This document shows positions 53,370 to 64,000 of a stretch of DNA of 64,000 nt, one piece after another; within the stretch, counting starts at the first letter, position 1; each line of letters starts with the position of its first letter. This DNA is from Aspidiotus rigidus (Eukaryota; Arthropoda; Insecta; Hemiptera; Diaspididae): the NCBI GenBank assembly GCA_035079385.1, contig JAVHKY010000015.1:1116001-1180000 (forward strand), read 5' to 3'. The notes beneath the pieces are model-generated. The model saw only the letters and a program-made list of their open reading frames with translations. It did no database searches and was not told the origin of the DNA. The translations under genes and the position numbers were made by a program.

Positions 53370-55515
53370 CTGTAACATTTGCAAAACGGATACGAAAAAT
53401 AATTAATAATTCTGCGGATGAAAATGGTCTCAGAGGGTCGTTGTGCATAGATTGTTTGGTCGATAACGATAGACTAAAACCACATACTCGTGCTATAGCA
53501 ATGCGGAATTTCTCCCTTCCATGTATCATAGAAGGGAAAGAACACGATGTGGTAGTAGTGGCGAGTTCTTTTTTGATTTTCTTTTTTTTTTTTTTTCATT
53601 TTCAGTTTGGGCAGGTCTGATGTGACACCATGTTGTCAACAAAGCTAATTTAAATACAATCACATCTGCATAATGAAAATCCGCTTATTAAATTATTGCA
53701 CCGAATGTAAATTCATTTGTCAGTGACAAAGCGTGTCTAACCGTACACTGTATACTGGCGAAGGGTCGGCGTCGGACATCGAGTCCTTTTTGTACAGGCG
53801 TTGTCCTATATCTTGTGTACATTCCGAAACAAACACATTCGCAAGAGGAGATACGATTGTTTTATTCACGTGTTCTCTCTCGGATAGCTATATAGGATGA
53901 ACGTTTGAAGCTGCGACCGCCAAGAAGGCGGAGTAATACGCGCCTCAGTTTATCTATAGCAGTACGAATATCACGAATATTTCCAGCATTTCTTTTACCA
54001 TCTTGCTGGTCATCCGAGAGCGTAAATTAAAACTTCATTGCCTTCAAACGCTATTATTAAGGGGATGAGTTGCAAAAGCAAGGAGAAAATGTCGTATCGA
54101 AAAAAGAAGAAAAAAATTAACTTGGACAGATGATTTAGAAAACTAGAAAACGAACCAGAGGTCAAGTATAGTAAAAAGAAAATATTTTCGAACTCAATTA
54201 CGGCTGTTCGTTTAAATCGAACTGTTACAGTTCAAAGTTTTTTTTCTCTCTCTTTTTTCGGTAGGAATCTTACGAAAAACAAGATTTGACACAGTCCAAA
54301 GCCAATATTATTATTATTATTATTATCATTACTATTGCTGCCAGGGTACAAGAGTCAGAAGTGGAGCATTGGAAAAGTTGTTTGAATCGCTCGGCTGTCA
54401 TATCCTCTCGCTCATTCTCCACTTTCGCCTTTTCGTCTCGAGGGATCCACTTTACTCGGATATATTTGTCGATCCTACAAGCAACACACATATTCGTAGC
54501 TATTCTCCTTAGCTACAGAAACCCATTATTAGTTACGCGTTGAAATTTTTCGTACAATACGGCTCTTTGCTTGGTGAAACCATTTTGTTGGCATATTCTA
54601 CGTCAAAGCGATCCACTTACAAATGATCATCACCGTAGTGCGGTTTACAATCGTTGTATTACTTCCCTTTTTTTACTCTCGTCCGCCGCACCCTACGGTG
54701 ATATGCATTTTCCATTTTCGTTTTATACGTAAATCGAGTATCTTTCTCTTGCCTTATACTTGTACAGCATTCACGCATACTAAATTCTGTTTATGTAAAC
54801 AGTATTGGAACGCTCTTTCCGAAAAGTAGAGAAAGAAGAAAGACTCGTCTTCTCGTTCTATAATGTACTGAAGATTGTGATTTCGATTTTATTATGAAGG
54901 TAACAAACTCGAAAACGGGGATGTACAATGCATCCGCGACGTATAAGTGAGAATTTCATTATGTGGCTCTAATTGCGGAAATACGGTTATATCTGTTGGA
55001 AAAATGAGGGGCGAAAAATGATTTTTTAGTGTACGAATACGACGACTTGATCACTGAATTGCGAACAAAATTTTCTCGTTTTTGGAATATAAATATAATG
55101 CTAGCAACTAATGTGAGAAAGTGAGAGGCGAGGAGAGAATTTCGAAAAAATATTCTTGTATATTTGTATCATCGAAATTTTTATTCAACATCGCACCTAA
55201 TTTAAAACGATAACCGATTTTCATATGAAACAATGATTGGAACAAGTTGCGTAGTCGAGACCAAAATTCGAAGTGACGATACAGGCCTAACTCTGGTAAA
55301 TCTCGTGCGTAAGAAGAATTCCGAAAAAATAAAACTTTCAAAAAATTGAAATTACTGGTACAAGGAGAAACAAGAATTTCGTTTTCTAAACTTCCTAGGT
55401 ATATCAATTACATCTTATCTATCCAAGTTGAAAAACCTAATAATTTATGTGAAGCTAAAAATTTTGTGATTAATCTGATCGATATGTTCGCGAATCATGA
55501 TAAGGCAAAAATTAA
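53370..55515. other. Upstream intron or flank, no exon identified
   Basis: Searched for a signal-peptide exon of the DIP-family gene. A minus-strand frame at 54270-54491 has a hydrophobic run, but that comes from an (ATT)n microsatellite at 54306-54330, and its donor phase does not fit. A pyrimidine run is at 53570-53598. Nothing supported. Confidence 0.4.
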
Positions 55516-55650
55516 TAAGATTTTCTATTTTGAATTTTACTATAATACCGCATATAATATGAGCGCTTTTGTTCATCCCGAAAACGCTCGCGTAAACTCA
55601 TATAGCTTTACTGCGGTATTATAGTAAAATTCAAAATAAAAAATCTTAAT
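55516..55650. mobile_element. Small MITE with about 38-bp inverted ends
   Basis: Left AAGATTTTCTATTTTGAATT and TTACTATAATACCGCA; right the reverse complement with one or two changes. The centre holds ATATGAGC and AACGCTCGCGTAAACTCATA, a further partial inverted match. About 135 bp in total; TSD unclear. Confidence 0.75.
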
Positions 55651-57107
55651 TGTGATTAATAATAACTATGGTGTATATAAAGCAGCAAAAAAAAAAAATC
55701 GTAGGTACCAAATCAAAAATCCTTTTTGTTCGACCCAAATCAAAGTAAGAAAAAAAAAAATCGCACTTCGCCAATGAGTTTCCTCTTCAACTAATAAGTT
55801 CCAAATACAGGCCAATACAGGAGCAAATGATTGTAGACAGGTATAACAACAAAGAAAATGATTACGTACAAATAATGAGGACAAGTTATATTTAGGTATT
55901 CAATTATCACACTATTTGGCAGCTATTTTTACTTCATGAGACAAAATATAAAATATTCATAACTTAATTGGTACTTAATATCACTACCTACTGAAATGTG
56001 AACCTGCGGTCATTCACAAAATTAATAAGAGATAATTTGCGAGTTCAAGACAATCAAAAAATTTTCTAATACCTATGTATAGTTACAAGAATTGAAGTAA
56101 TTATTTATAACTGTTTGTACAATTAAACTTATTCTTAAATTACTGTAACATAACTGATGAACTAACTTATCTTCCATTGTGATAACCAGTGTAGGCCTAC
56201 TTGGACTATAACTAAACACACAACTCACAAGATGACATGCAAGAACTTTGATTTGCTCCAGGAACGTTTATTAATACCAATAGTGAAATGCGTTAGCAAG
56301 TAACAAAAAAGAACTCAAGATATAGGTACCTACCTACCTATTTAGGTGTCATTGTATTTTACTATTGGGGTAAATCGGGGAATGGAAATTGGAATCAAGA
56401 AATGCGATGAGATTGTGAACCTAAAGGTAATGATAGAGATATTAGTATTCTTACTTACTCAAATATTATGAGAATCAATATATCCACTCCACATAGGTAT
56501 TGAGATGTTCAAACAACAGTACCAATTGGCAAAGTGCTTGTAAGAATTGCAGATATTTACATTTCTCAAGTTCAAATTTAAACACTGGATTAAGTTTTTT
56601 TTTTTGTTTTTTTTTTTCCAATCTTCTTATTTGGGTTGGGATTGAAAATTGGTACAACTAGAATTTCAAATATTTCCATTCGCAGGGCATGCAAATATAA
56701 AGTACCGCACATTATTATACTTAAATCAAACTCAATTCACATTTGGACTGGGCATATTGTAGTTGCACCAGCGTCAATATTTTCTTCAATGTAAGTAATT
56801 CTTATAGCAAATGAGAAATTGCTCTGATTTAATTTGAAAATCAAGTCATGTTATAATTTTATGCTCTTTCAATTTGGTTCTCTACATTTTTTCTTCAAAA
56901 TTGCTCTATTTTGAGTTATTTGAAGAAAACTTGAAAATTTCCATAATACCTACCCATATGTGTTACAGATATTACTTTGCAACATACTCCGCCTATCAAT
57001 TTTTGTGAATTGACGCTGGCGCACCTACAATATGCCCGGTCAAATATTGTAGGGAAGTCATCAATAAAATCATTGCTGAATTTTATCATTGATCAAAGGA
57101 AAGCACA
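55651..57107. other. Non-coding, no gene seen
   Basis: AT-rich, with poly(A/T) runs and TACCTACC words near 56330. No supported frame. Confidence 0.4.
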
Positions 57108-57115
57108 AAAGAAAG

Positions 57116-57496
57116 CAGGTCTTGCGACCGAAATTTTTTTAACGGTTAACGGTTATCGGTCAAATGACATCACAAATTTTTTCGGTTATCGGTTATCGGT
57201 CAAAATGATCCTCCCAATTTCTTCCGTTATCGGTTATCGGTCAAGCTGTATTTTGACCAATAACTGTTAAATGTTGAAAAATATTTTGGTCGAAGTCCTA
57301 AAATTTTCGGTTAACGTTGTTAGAAGACCTAGAATTTTTGGTCAAATAACAGTTATAACCGAAAAAATAACAGTTAATGGTTAATCGGCAAGATCGATCG
57401 TCAATTATTACGGTTAACGGCCAATCGGTCAAAATTGATATTTTCATTTCGGTTATAACAGTTAACTGAAAAATAACTGTTATTGTGCAAGCCCTG
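57116..57496. mobile_element. hAT MITE 2 with CGGTTATCGG-rich interior
   Basis: Ends CAGGTCTTGC and (reverse complement) CAGGGCTTGC, flanked by AAAGAAAG at 57108-57115 and 57497-57504, an 8-bp duplication. The left half repeats CGGTTATCGGTTATCGGTC-type words, the right half complements such as AATAACAGTTATAACCG. No coding capacity. The short ends and repeat-built interior resemble hAT MITE 1. Confidence 0.9.
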
Positions 57497-57504
57497 AAAG
57501 AAAG

Positions 57505-60500
57505 AATGGTCCAAATCACGGATCTTACGAAATCGCCATTTGCCAAATTTACTTTTAGATCCGTGATTCACAATTGGAACATTTGGAACCAAGTGTTCAA
57601 GTTAGTGTGACCCAGCCCATATCTGCTGAGTGCTGCCCCATACGCCCACGTCCGATCTGCCGTACAAACTACAAAGTTAAATAAAATAACCCTAAAAGCT
57701 AAGGAAGTTCCATTCAACTGATCGTTGTATTTTGCAGATACATCAATTCAGTTTTGTACGGTAGCATAGCTGCTACCCTGGATCGCCGTGGATCATGGCG
57801 CCCCTGAGTAGGTGCCAGATCGACACTAGCGCAGCTGCTATGCGCATTGACTACGCGTATCACTCTGATCATCTGCATTCTGCATCATTATTATGAATTT
57901 TGATGGAATAAAGTTGACGAGTCATCAGCCATTCACACAAGCTGTTCACAGGTCATCAGAGGTCATTCCTTTATAGTTTGGTCATTACTCATCGTCTTAT
58001 CATATCCCAGGTATGTTGGTTGTATCCCGTAGGTACCACAATTAAATCATGGAATACTGCAACGGTTCTAGTTTGGAGCAAGTTTGAAGGTGAAAAGATT
58101 AAAATCCTTCGTTTCATTTTCCACTCGTTAGTCATTTCCCAGAATTAAAGAAGAAAGATGGCTGAATCTAACTTGAAATTTTTTCTTCTGGTATATGTAA
58201 GTATTGTTTTTGTTTGCCCTACGCTTGCAATTTGATCGATGTATTCAATTGTTACATTCTAGATTGATATTTTTTTCTCGAGTACCTAGGTGTGTTTGTA
58301 TGCTAATTGATATTTCGGTCTAGTTCTCCGTTCAAAATCGATGGTATACCCGTCTCACAAAATTGAAGAGAGGATGAAGACACCTAGCTCAACAGTTTTT
58401 GATTGATAAACTATTACTGGCTGCCCAAGAATTGAAGGAATTAGCGTCGTTGCATGGAGGAATCAATTTGCCAATTCCTTATAGTTGTCTAGGTAATTAT
58501 GAGAATAATTTGCAAACAAATTTACCGTAGGCTACGAAGTCGAATTCATATTTCCCTATGTAACCACAGTATCGAGTATCTTGATGGATTATATAATACA
58601 ATCTTTCTTGATTGAAAAAGGAGTAAGAAAAGCATATAAAGCTATACTTATTTTTAACGAATTTAATTCAAATATAGTGTGAGTTTCCGCATAAAAATAA
58701 TGTTGTTCTTTAGGAAAACTTTATAATACCGGTACCTATGCAATCAGACACGTCGTCGGAATGATTTGGACTGCGGATCTGCTAGTAGTTATTCCCGATT
58801 TCCCGTAAACTGAGACCGCTTAATCAAACTCACAGAAGCACTTGTTCAAAATCAAAGATCATTTTATAGGTCGTTAATAGGCAGATACACGTAAGTTATA
58901 TCGGCATCTCAATTTTATTTTGAACGATAGAATTTTCAAAACCCTCGTCGCAGATTCTTGAATGAAATTTTTTTCAGGTATAACTGGAAGACACGAATAG
59001 CTGTAATGAAGTAATGAAGCAAGAAAAGAATACGACCATAATACCTCGTTCTTATATCACCGCTAACAGTTAACATTCGATACAGATGTGGACAATTTTT
59101 GAATTATACCCGTGATTGCATTCGTAGAGTCGAAAGAGATAAAAACTAAGTCAAAATTAAGGGAAGACACCAGATCGACTGAAATACCCATTCGGAAGGT
59201 AAGTAGATTTAGGTCTGAAAAAGTACATATTTCATCAAAAATGAGTTCTTCATGGTTTCTGAACTAGATGTCGATGAGAATTATGAATTCGACAACCTCG
59301 TTTTGTAAGTTGATAATCCACGCTGACGCTTCTATAGGTAGAGCTAAACAACCACGTAAGTCAAGAAGACAATTCTACTTCAAAAACCTCGTAAGTCCAT
59401 ATTTTTCAACTGCCAATATGAGCGATGATTTAGCATGAAGATTTGTGTAGAGATCAACAGAGCATCCGAATTTTGCATTTTTATCGGTGGATCCACATTT
59501 CTAACGTTGTTATCAGCAAATTTATAGCCCACGTACGAGGTTTTCGAAGTAGATGAAGTAGACCTTTTTTTTTTTTTTTTTTACTTTTTTTTTCAAAATG
59601 CTTTAATTCTTACAACATCGTCGTTGCTTTCGATTTTTGTGCTTTTCAAAGAACACTCACGATACCGGTAGATAATTAAGTAAATTCCTATTCAGCTCAA
59701 AATAGATGAGCACTATTATAAGGTCCTGACTTAGTCTAGATAATTCTTGGAAACACTTTTATTATCCGCGGCATTTTTTGAAAGTATAAGTTTGACATTT
59801 CTATGAGTTTTGGTCTTATATTCATCATAATACTTATTTGCAAAATCTATCCAAAGGTACCTCATTTTTCAATAATTTGATGAAGATAATTTTACATCGC
59901 AACTCGTGGTTAAATATATTCAAGGCCTAATTTATATATTTTTCGATAGTTAAGCGTGTGAAATTTTCGCATAATACTGCTCACTGATGTAGAATAAGAT
60001 TCTATTCTTCTCGATAAAAAGTATCACGACCATTGTTTCATTCATCAACAAGATACATTTCGAAATTCACATTAGATAATTTCGGGGTGAACTTCCAATA
60101 TCAACGCAATAGATAAAATTTGATTCCAAATTCTATGATTAAGGAAGACGTTCAAAAAATCCGATATTTGCACAAAAACAAAAAATTGCGCTCTGTAATT
60201 CTTCTTCATTAAGTAAGTACATTTAATGAATGGGAACTGTCCGAATAGAATGGACAATTCGTGCTCGTCATTCATCTCGAAAGCTAAGAGCTTTCCTTCC
60301 GTTTATTCCTTTTTTGTTGAAAAAAGACGGAACGAATAACGTACACTCCCTAGTATGTGGTCTATAAATAAACCGACTCCCAATTGCGAGTTTATTCGAG
60401 AATTGATTAATAAAATTAAATAACGATATCATAAAAACTTTTTTAACCTTTCAATGAGCGAGAATAGCCTCGCTTTTGTTTCATTAATGTATTATTATTC

Positions 60501-62599
60501 ATTACGATTACTCACGCCGCTTTAGAGGAAAATTAATTTTTATCATTTTTCGTCCTTCTCCCTTGTCTTTTATCTTTCTCATCTTCCCCTTCACTCACGC
60601 GCAAAAATTTTGTATTCTTTTGTTCCAAACGACATTCGTTTTATTGGCAAATATTATTTTAATTCATTGTTTCTACCTACCCCGACGTTGAAAGCGTAAT
60701 TCCTCTCCATAAATTTTGCGCTTGTTGTAGGTGTTACAAGACCCGAATTGAGTTTAATTTCTGCGGACTTACGAGTTTTTGTATTTTTTAAAATTAATTT
60801 TCATTTCTGCCTCGGTACAAGTTTATAAGTGAGTACGCAAAAATCGTGCAATTTTTTTTACGAAGAAGGAAAATTCCTACCAATTATTTTGAATGTACCT
60901 CGTCTAAGTGGGTGCTGAAAGAAGACTGAACTTCATTTTCTTAGATGGGTTATAATAACCAGAGAATATTTTGATACGATCAATTTCATTATTCTTGTAT
61001 AAGCTTGTCCTCGTCGATAATACTTATATCCGCTTAGTTTATTTCGATTCGTTAACTTTCTATGATACAGTTTCTCTAAGTGCAAGATGATCGACCATGC
61101 ATTTTACAAAATGTAGTAACCTTTCGACGAGGAGAGATGGAAGTTTTCAACTCGATAGGTCTACAAAATTGAGGCCAGTATGTTAGACTGTTATTTCTGC
61201 AGTTCTTGAAAATTTGATCACTCGCAGCTATTCGATGACAACTTCAAATCGAGGGCGAACAGAATGTAAACGCACCAAGAGTGTAGAAATATACGTCCCG
61301 AAAACATAAAGAGCGCGAGAAGAAGAAAAAGGAGTGCGAGAAAAGAAAAAATTTACTCGTTCGGGTAAAACAAATCATATCGAAGATCCGTAGGGACAAC
61401 GGGTCAATTTCTTTTCTGTCACGAAAAACTTCTCATTTCCCGAATCATACTATACATAAACTTTTTTTTTTGTCATCACGTACTGTAAAACGATCATTTC
61501 TATTCGTTTGGTACGTGATTGAAATACGGCGATGTTGCGACGTTCATTTTTTATATCGACGGTGGAGCGTAATGTAGGGAATATTATTTATTCTTAAGTA
61601 AAGATTGTTAATGGATGATTTTCACTTGACCAGAAGGAACGATAGTTCTGTCGCGTGTTGAAGTCGTAAAAGTACGAAAGAATTCTCGATTGATCTTTCA
61701 TCACTGACGGCAGCACGACTGTATATCGCGCAGCATTTCGCGTACTCGATAACATAAAATAACGTGCGAAGGGACATTCACATTACGAATGTTATTTTCG
61801 CCTTAAGCATTCTTGTCGGCGGTTAAACTTTACAACCCTCCGAGGAGCGAATTTCATTTTAGTTTCATTTGCTGTAAAACAACGCCAAAGCTTCGAACGC
61901 TTCTAAAAATTTGACACGTTCCCGAACGATGTCCATGATTACTTTTTTTTTTCTTTCCTTTTCGATTTTTCTATACTGATAGCGCAGCTTGTGCGTTCTG
62001 TGACAGCCAAAGGCGTCTCGGATTTTGACTCTCCATATATAAGACCAAAAGGAGGATGAACTGTAAAAAGACGAAGAAAGATGGAGTAAAGAGCAGATTT
62101 ACGAGTTCTTTCGTGTCATGTCCAAATTCTTTCATTCGACGTTATAGATAGTAATACCAAAACTACACACGACAAGTGTACAGAAATTAAAGTGTGTAGC
62201 CCTTACAATAGTCGAAGGTCTAGCCTTACTGTTATGCGAAGGGGGGATTGCAGAATGTACTTCGGTCGTATTTACTTGTATTTATAGTTTTTATACCAAT
62301 ACTAGTTTGTTTTAATCCAACTCTTTTGATTACAGGGTGCAACCTGGATTATGAAGTCATGGTCCAACACATAGCATCAGAAACAGATGGTTTTAACAGA
62401 AGTAATGTACAATATGGATGGGAGATGGCTAGAAGATGCGGGAACGTGTTAGAATTCTTTTGTTTGTATTGAATATTGGTGAAAACCTAAGGTAAAATTT
62501 CTACATTTTTTTCCTCATAAACGAGCAAAAATAATTACAAAATATGCAGAGCAGTTACAATGTATAAACGACTTGAACGTAGAGATTGAAGTGATGGAA
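57505..62599. other. Non-coding, no gene recognised
   Basis: Five kilobases without a supported gene. T-runs lie at 59563-59592. The 74-residue frame at 62248-62472 has a hydrophobic N-terminal segment (SYLLVFIVFIPILVCF) but no resemblance to a known protein, and its start overlaps GGATTGCAGAATGT, also found in the repeats beside PLE5. Confidence 0.4.
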
Positions 62600-63890
62600 A
62601 GCAGTAAGTGGTATGCAGGCAGGTTGTTAAAGGAGTTGGATGTGTGACTGTTTAAGAATTGTTATACCGGTAAATAAAGCGGAGGGTACAAGTGAAGGTA
62701 GTTCATAGTAAGTGACATTCATTGGTTTTGGAGAGCAGGATAGAGAAAAGATGATAGACTGTCGACTCATCTCCATGGCAGTAGTTATACGCCGGTGGGG
62801 TGTGGAAACCAAGGAAGATATAAGAGTGGGTGAGTCCGGTGTGGCCAATTCCGAAGTGGATAAGAATCACTCCTTCACGGCTGGAGTTTCTGTTTGTAAA
62901 GGATCAAGCAATGGGTTTACTTTTAATTGTTCTAAATTTGGTTAATTTCCCACAGATGATACCAAGAATCTAGATTTAAGGAACGATTATAGTCATAGGC
63001 TGATGAAGGTATGGTGGTCGAAAATTTTAGGTAAGAGAGTTCAGGTTTTGATTGTGCGATCAACTTTTTCATGTTTGGGATGGCCAATGTGGTCCAAGGT
63101 TACTGATGATGGGCTAGATAATAGGGTATGGAAAATGATGTGAAAGCCTTTTAAGGTAGGGTTTTTGGAGTGAAGATCTTGTGAAAAAGGGAAGCAAAAG
63201 AGTCAGATAGTAATATGTGGTTGATTTCGAGAGGGCGATGGGTAATTCGTGAGAGACAGGAGTGAGTGGCACTTAGATTAGAAGAAGCTGAGTTTCTAAA
63301 GAAATCAGCTGCAATTGAGTCATATTATATTGAATATTCATAACCTTTTTCGTTTTTTATTTTGGAGCCATCAGTGGAACTCGATTGGAGAGTGCCGCAA
63401 TGATCTCAGAAATTAGTTTTTGGTAGAGGTTGTTATACGATTCAGGTACTCTTAAGAGGTCACGCTTGATAGTAGAGAGAATGAATAGCCTCAGAGGAAT
63501 GTAGTTCTGGTGGGAAGGAGGCGGTTGAGTAGGGAAGTAGTGGATGTATGATTCAAGGAAGTGGAATAAGGTTTTATGGGGAGATGTAGGGAAGAGAGCG
63601 GAGTATATAGTTCCGGAAATTGGGCTGAGGTAGTCAAAAAGTTGGCAGGGGAAGTGAAGAGGAGGTTCTACTGCTTCAGTCCAAAGGCTGAGATGAGGAA
63701 TGCTTCGAGGGCCCCTGTCAGGGCTGATGCTTGAACTGAGTTTGATCATTTAAGGCGTTGGTATAGATTGGGGCTCCGTAGTCTGATTGAGAACGGATAA
63801 GGTTTTTATATAGTTGTAAGAGTAGTCTATGATGGCATTCAAGGTTAAAGTAGTGCGAGTACTAGAGAATGTTAGTGGCATTCAAAAATT
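62600..63890 (-). pseudogene. LINE-A copy 5
   Basis: The minus-strand frame 63749-63357 (130 residues) reads WTEAVEPPLHFPCQLFDYLS and later IPLRLFILSTIKRDLLRVPE, like copy 4. Downstream nucleotide matches to copy 4 include AATTACAGCTGAT/AATTGCAGCTGAT near 63308 and CTTACCTAAAAT with ACCATACCTTC near 63030. It lacks the MITE present in copy 4. The 5' end may run beyond 63890. Confidence 0.6.
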
Positions 63891-64000
63891 TCGGTTCAGT
63901 TGATCGAAAAAAGTGAATCAAGCTGAAAATAGAAGTATTTGTTAGTGATCAAAAATTCGCGCATGTTTTATCAGAAAAATTGAGTTGATAAAGATTATTA

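Noticed and set aside
54270..54491. Minus-strand frame with a hydrophobic run as signal-peptide exon of the DIP-family gene
   Set aside because: The hydrophobic run is a translated (ATT)n microsatellite, and the only good donor (TC|GTAAGA) has phase 2, whereas the Ig1 exon needs phase 1.

Overview
The window looks like nuclear DNA of an insect: AT-rich, low coding density, split genes with GT-AG introns, and many decayed transposons. The only conserved host gene I can reconstruct is an immunoglobulin-superfamily cell-adhesion gene of the lachesin/DIP (Dpr-interacting protein) family. It lies on the minus strand and spans about 50 kb. Seven exons are recognised at 53.3, 32.2, 31.1, 30.7, 9.7, 8.9 and (probably) 3.1 kb. 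They encode three Ig domains and a candidate GPI-anchor tail, and every splice phase agrees. The signal-peptide exon was not found; it lies right of 53.4 kb or outside the window. I cannot name the insect order.

Most of the rest is transposon material in this gene's introns and flanks. Left to right: a Penelope-like element (PLE1, 5.76-8.16 kb) with long inverted arms and a 13-bp target duplication; an 8-kb LTR retrotransposon (10.04-18.02 kb) with apparently identical 490-bp LTRs and a 4-bp duplication, but no pol of its own, a decayed antisense LINE in its body, and 22 copies of a small dyad (CGA-AAA-TCG type) in its 5' LTR and leader; an R1-type LINE relic; a 2.5-kb foldback-like element (18.85-21.39 kb); a 1.8-kb non-autonomous hAT element with an 8-bp duplication and two nested MITEs (24.7-26.6 kb); and a C2H2 zinc-finger array (27.38-28.88 kb, plus strand) flanked by decayed fingers.

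From 32 to 53 kb the largest intron is a nest of Penelope elements and LINEs. PLE2 (+, 34.2-36.5 kb) and PLE3 (-, 42.2-44.6 kb) are close copies of one family in opposite orientation. PLE4 (-, 45.7-47.7 kb) and PLE5 (-, 37.9-39.8 kb) belong to other families. PLE2 lies between pieces of a PLE4-like element, and PLE4 lies between two pieces of a Jockey-type LINE. A second LINE family (here LINE-A) has five decayed copies, at 21.8, 32.4, 50.3, 51.5 and 62.6 kb. The right end (53.4-64 kb) holds two small MITEs, one LINE-A copy and no recognised gene.

The features most worth attention are the dyad array of the LTR element, the hammerhead-like motif that recurs at the 3' ends of most of the Penelope elements, the -1 frame break shared by PLE2 and PLE3 inside a conserved reverse-transcriptase motif, and the two hAT MITEs whose interiors consist of short repeated words. 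All calls come from reading the sequence; no database search was possible.
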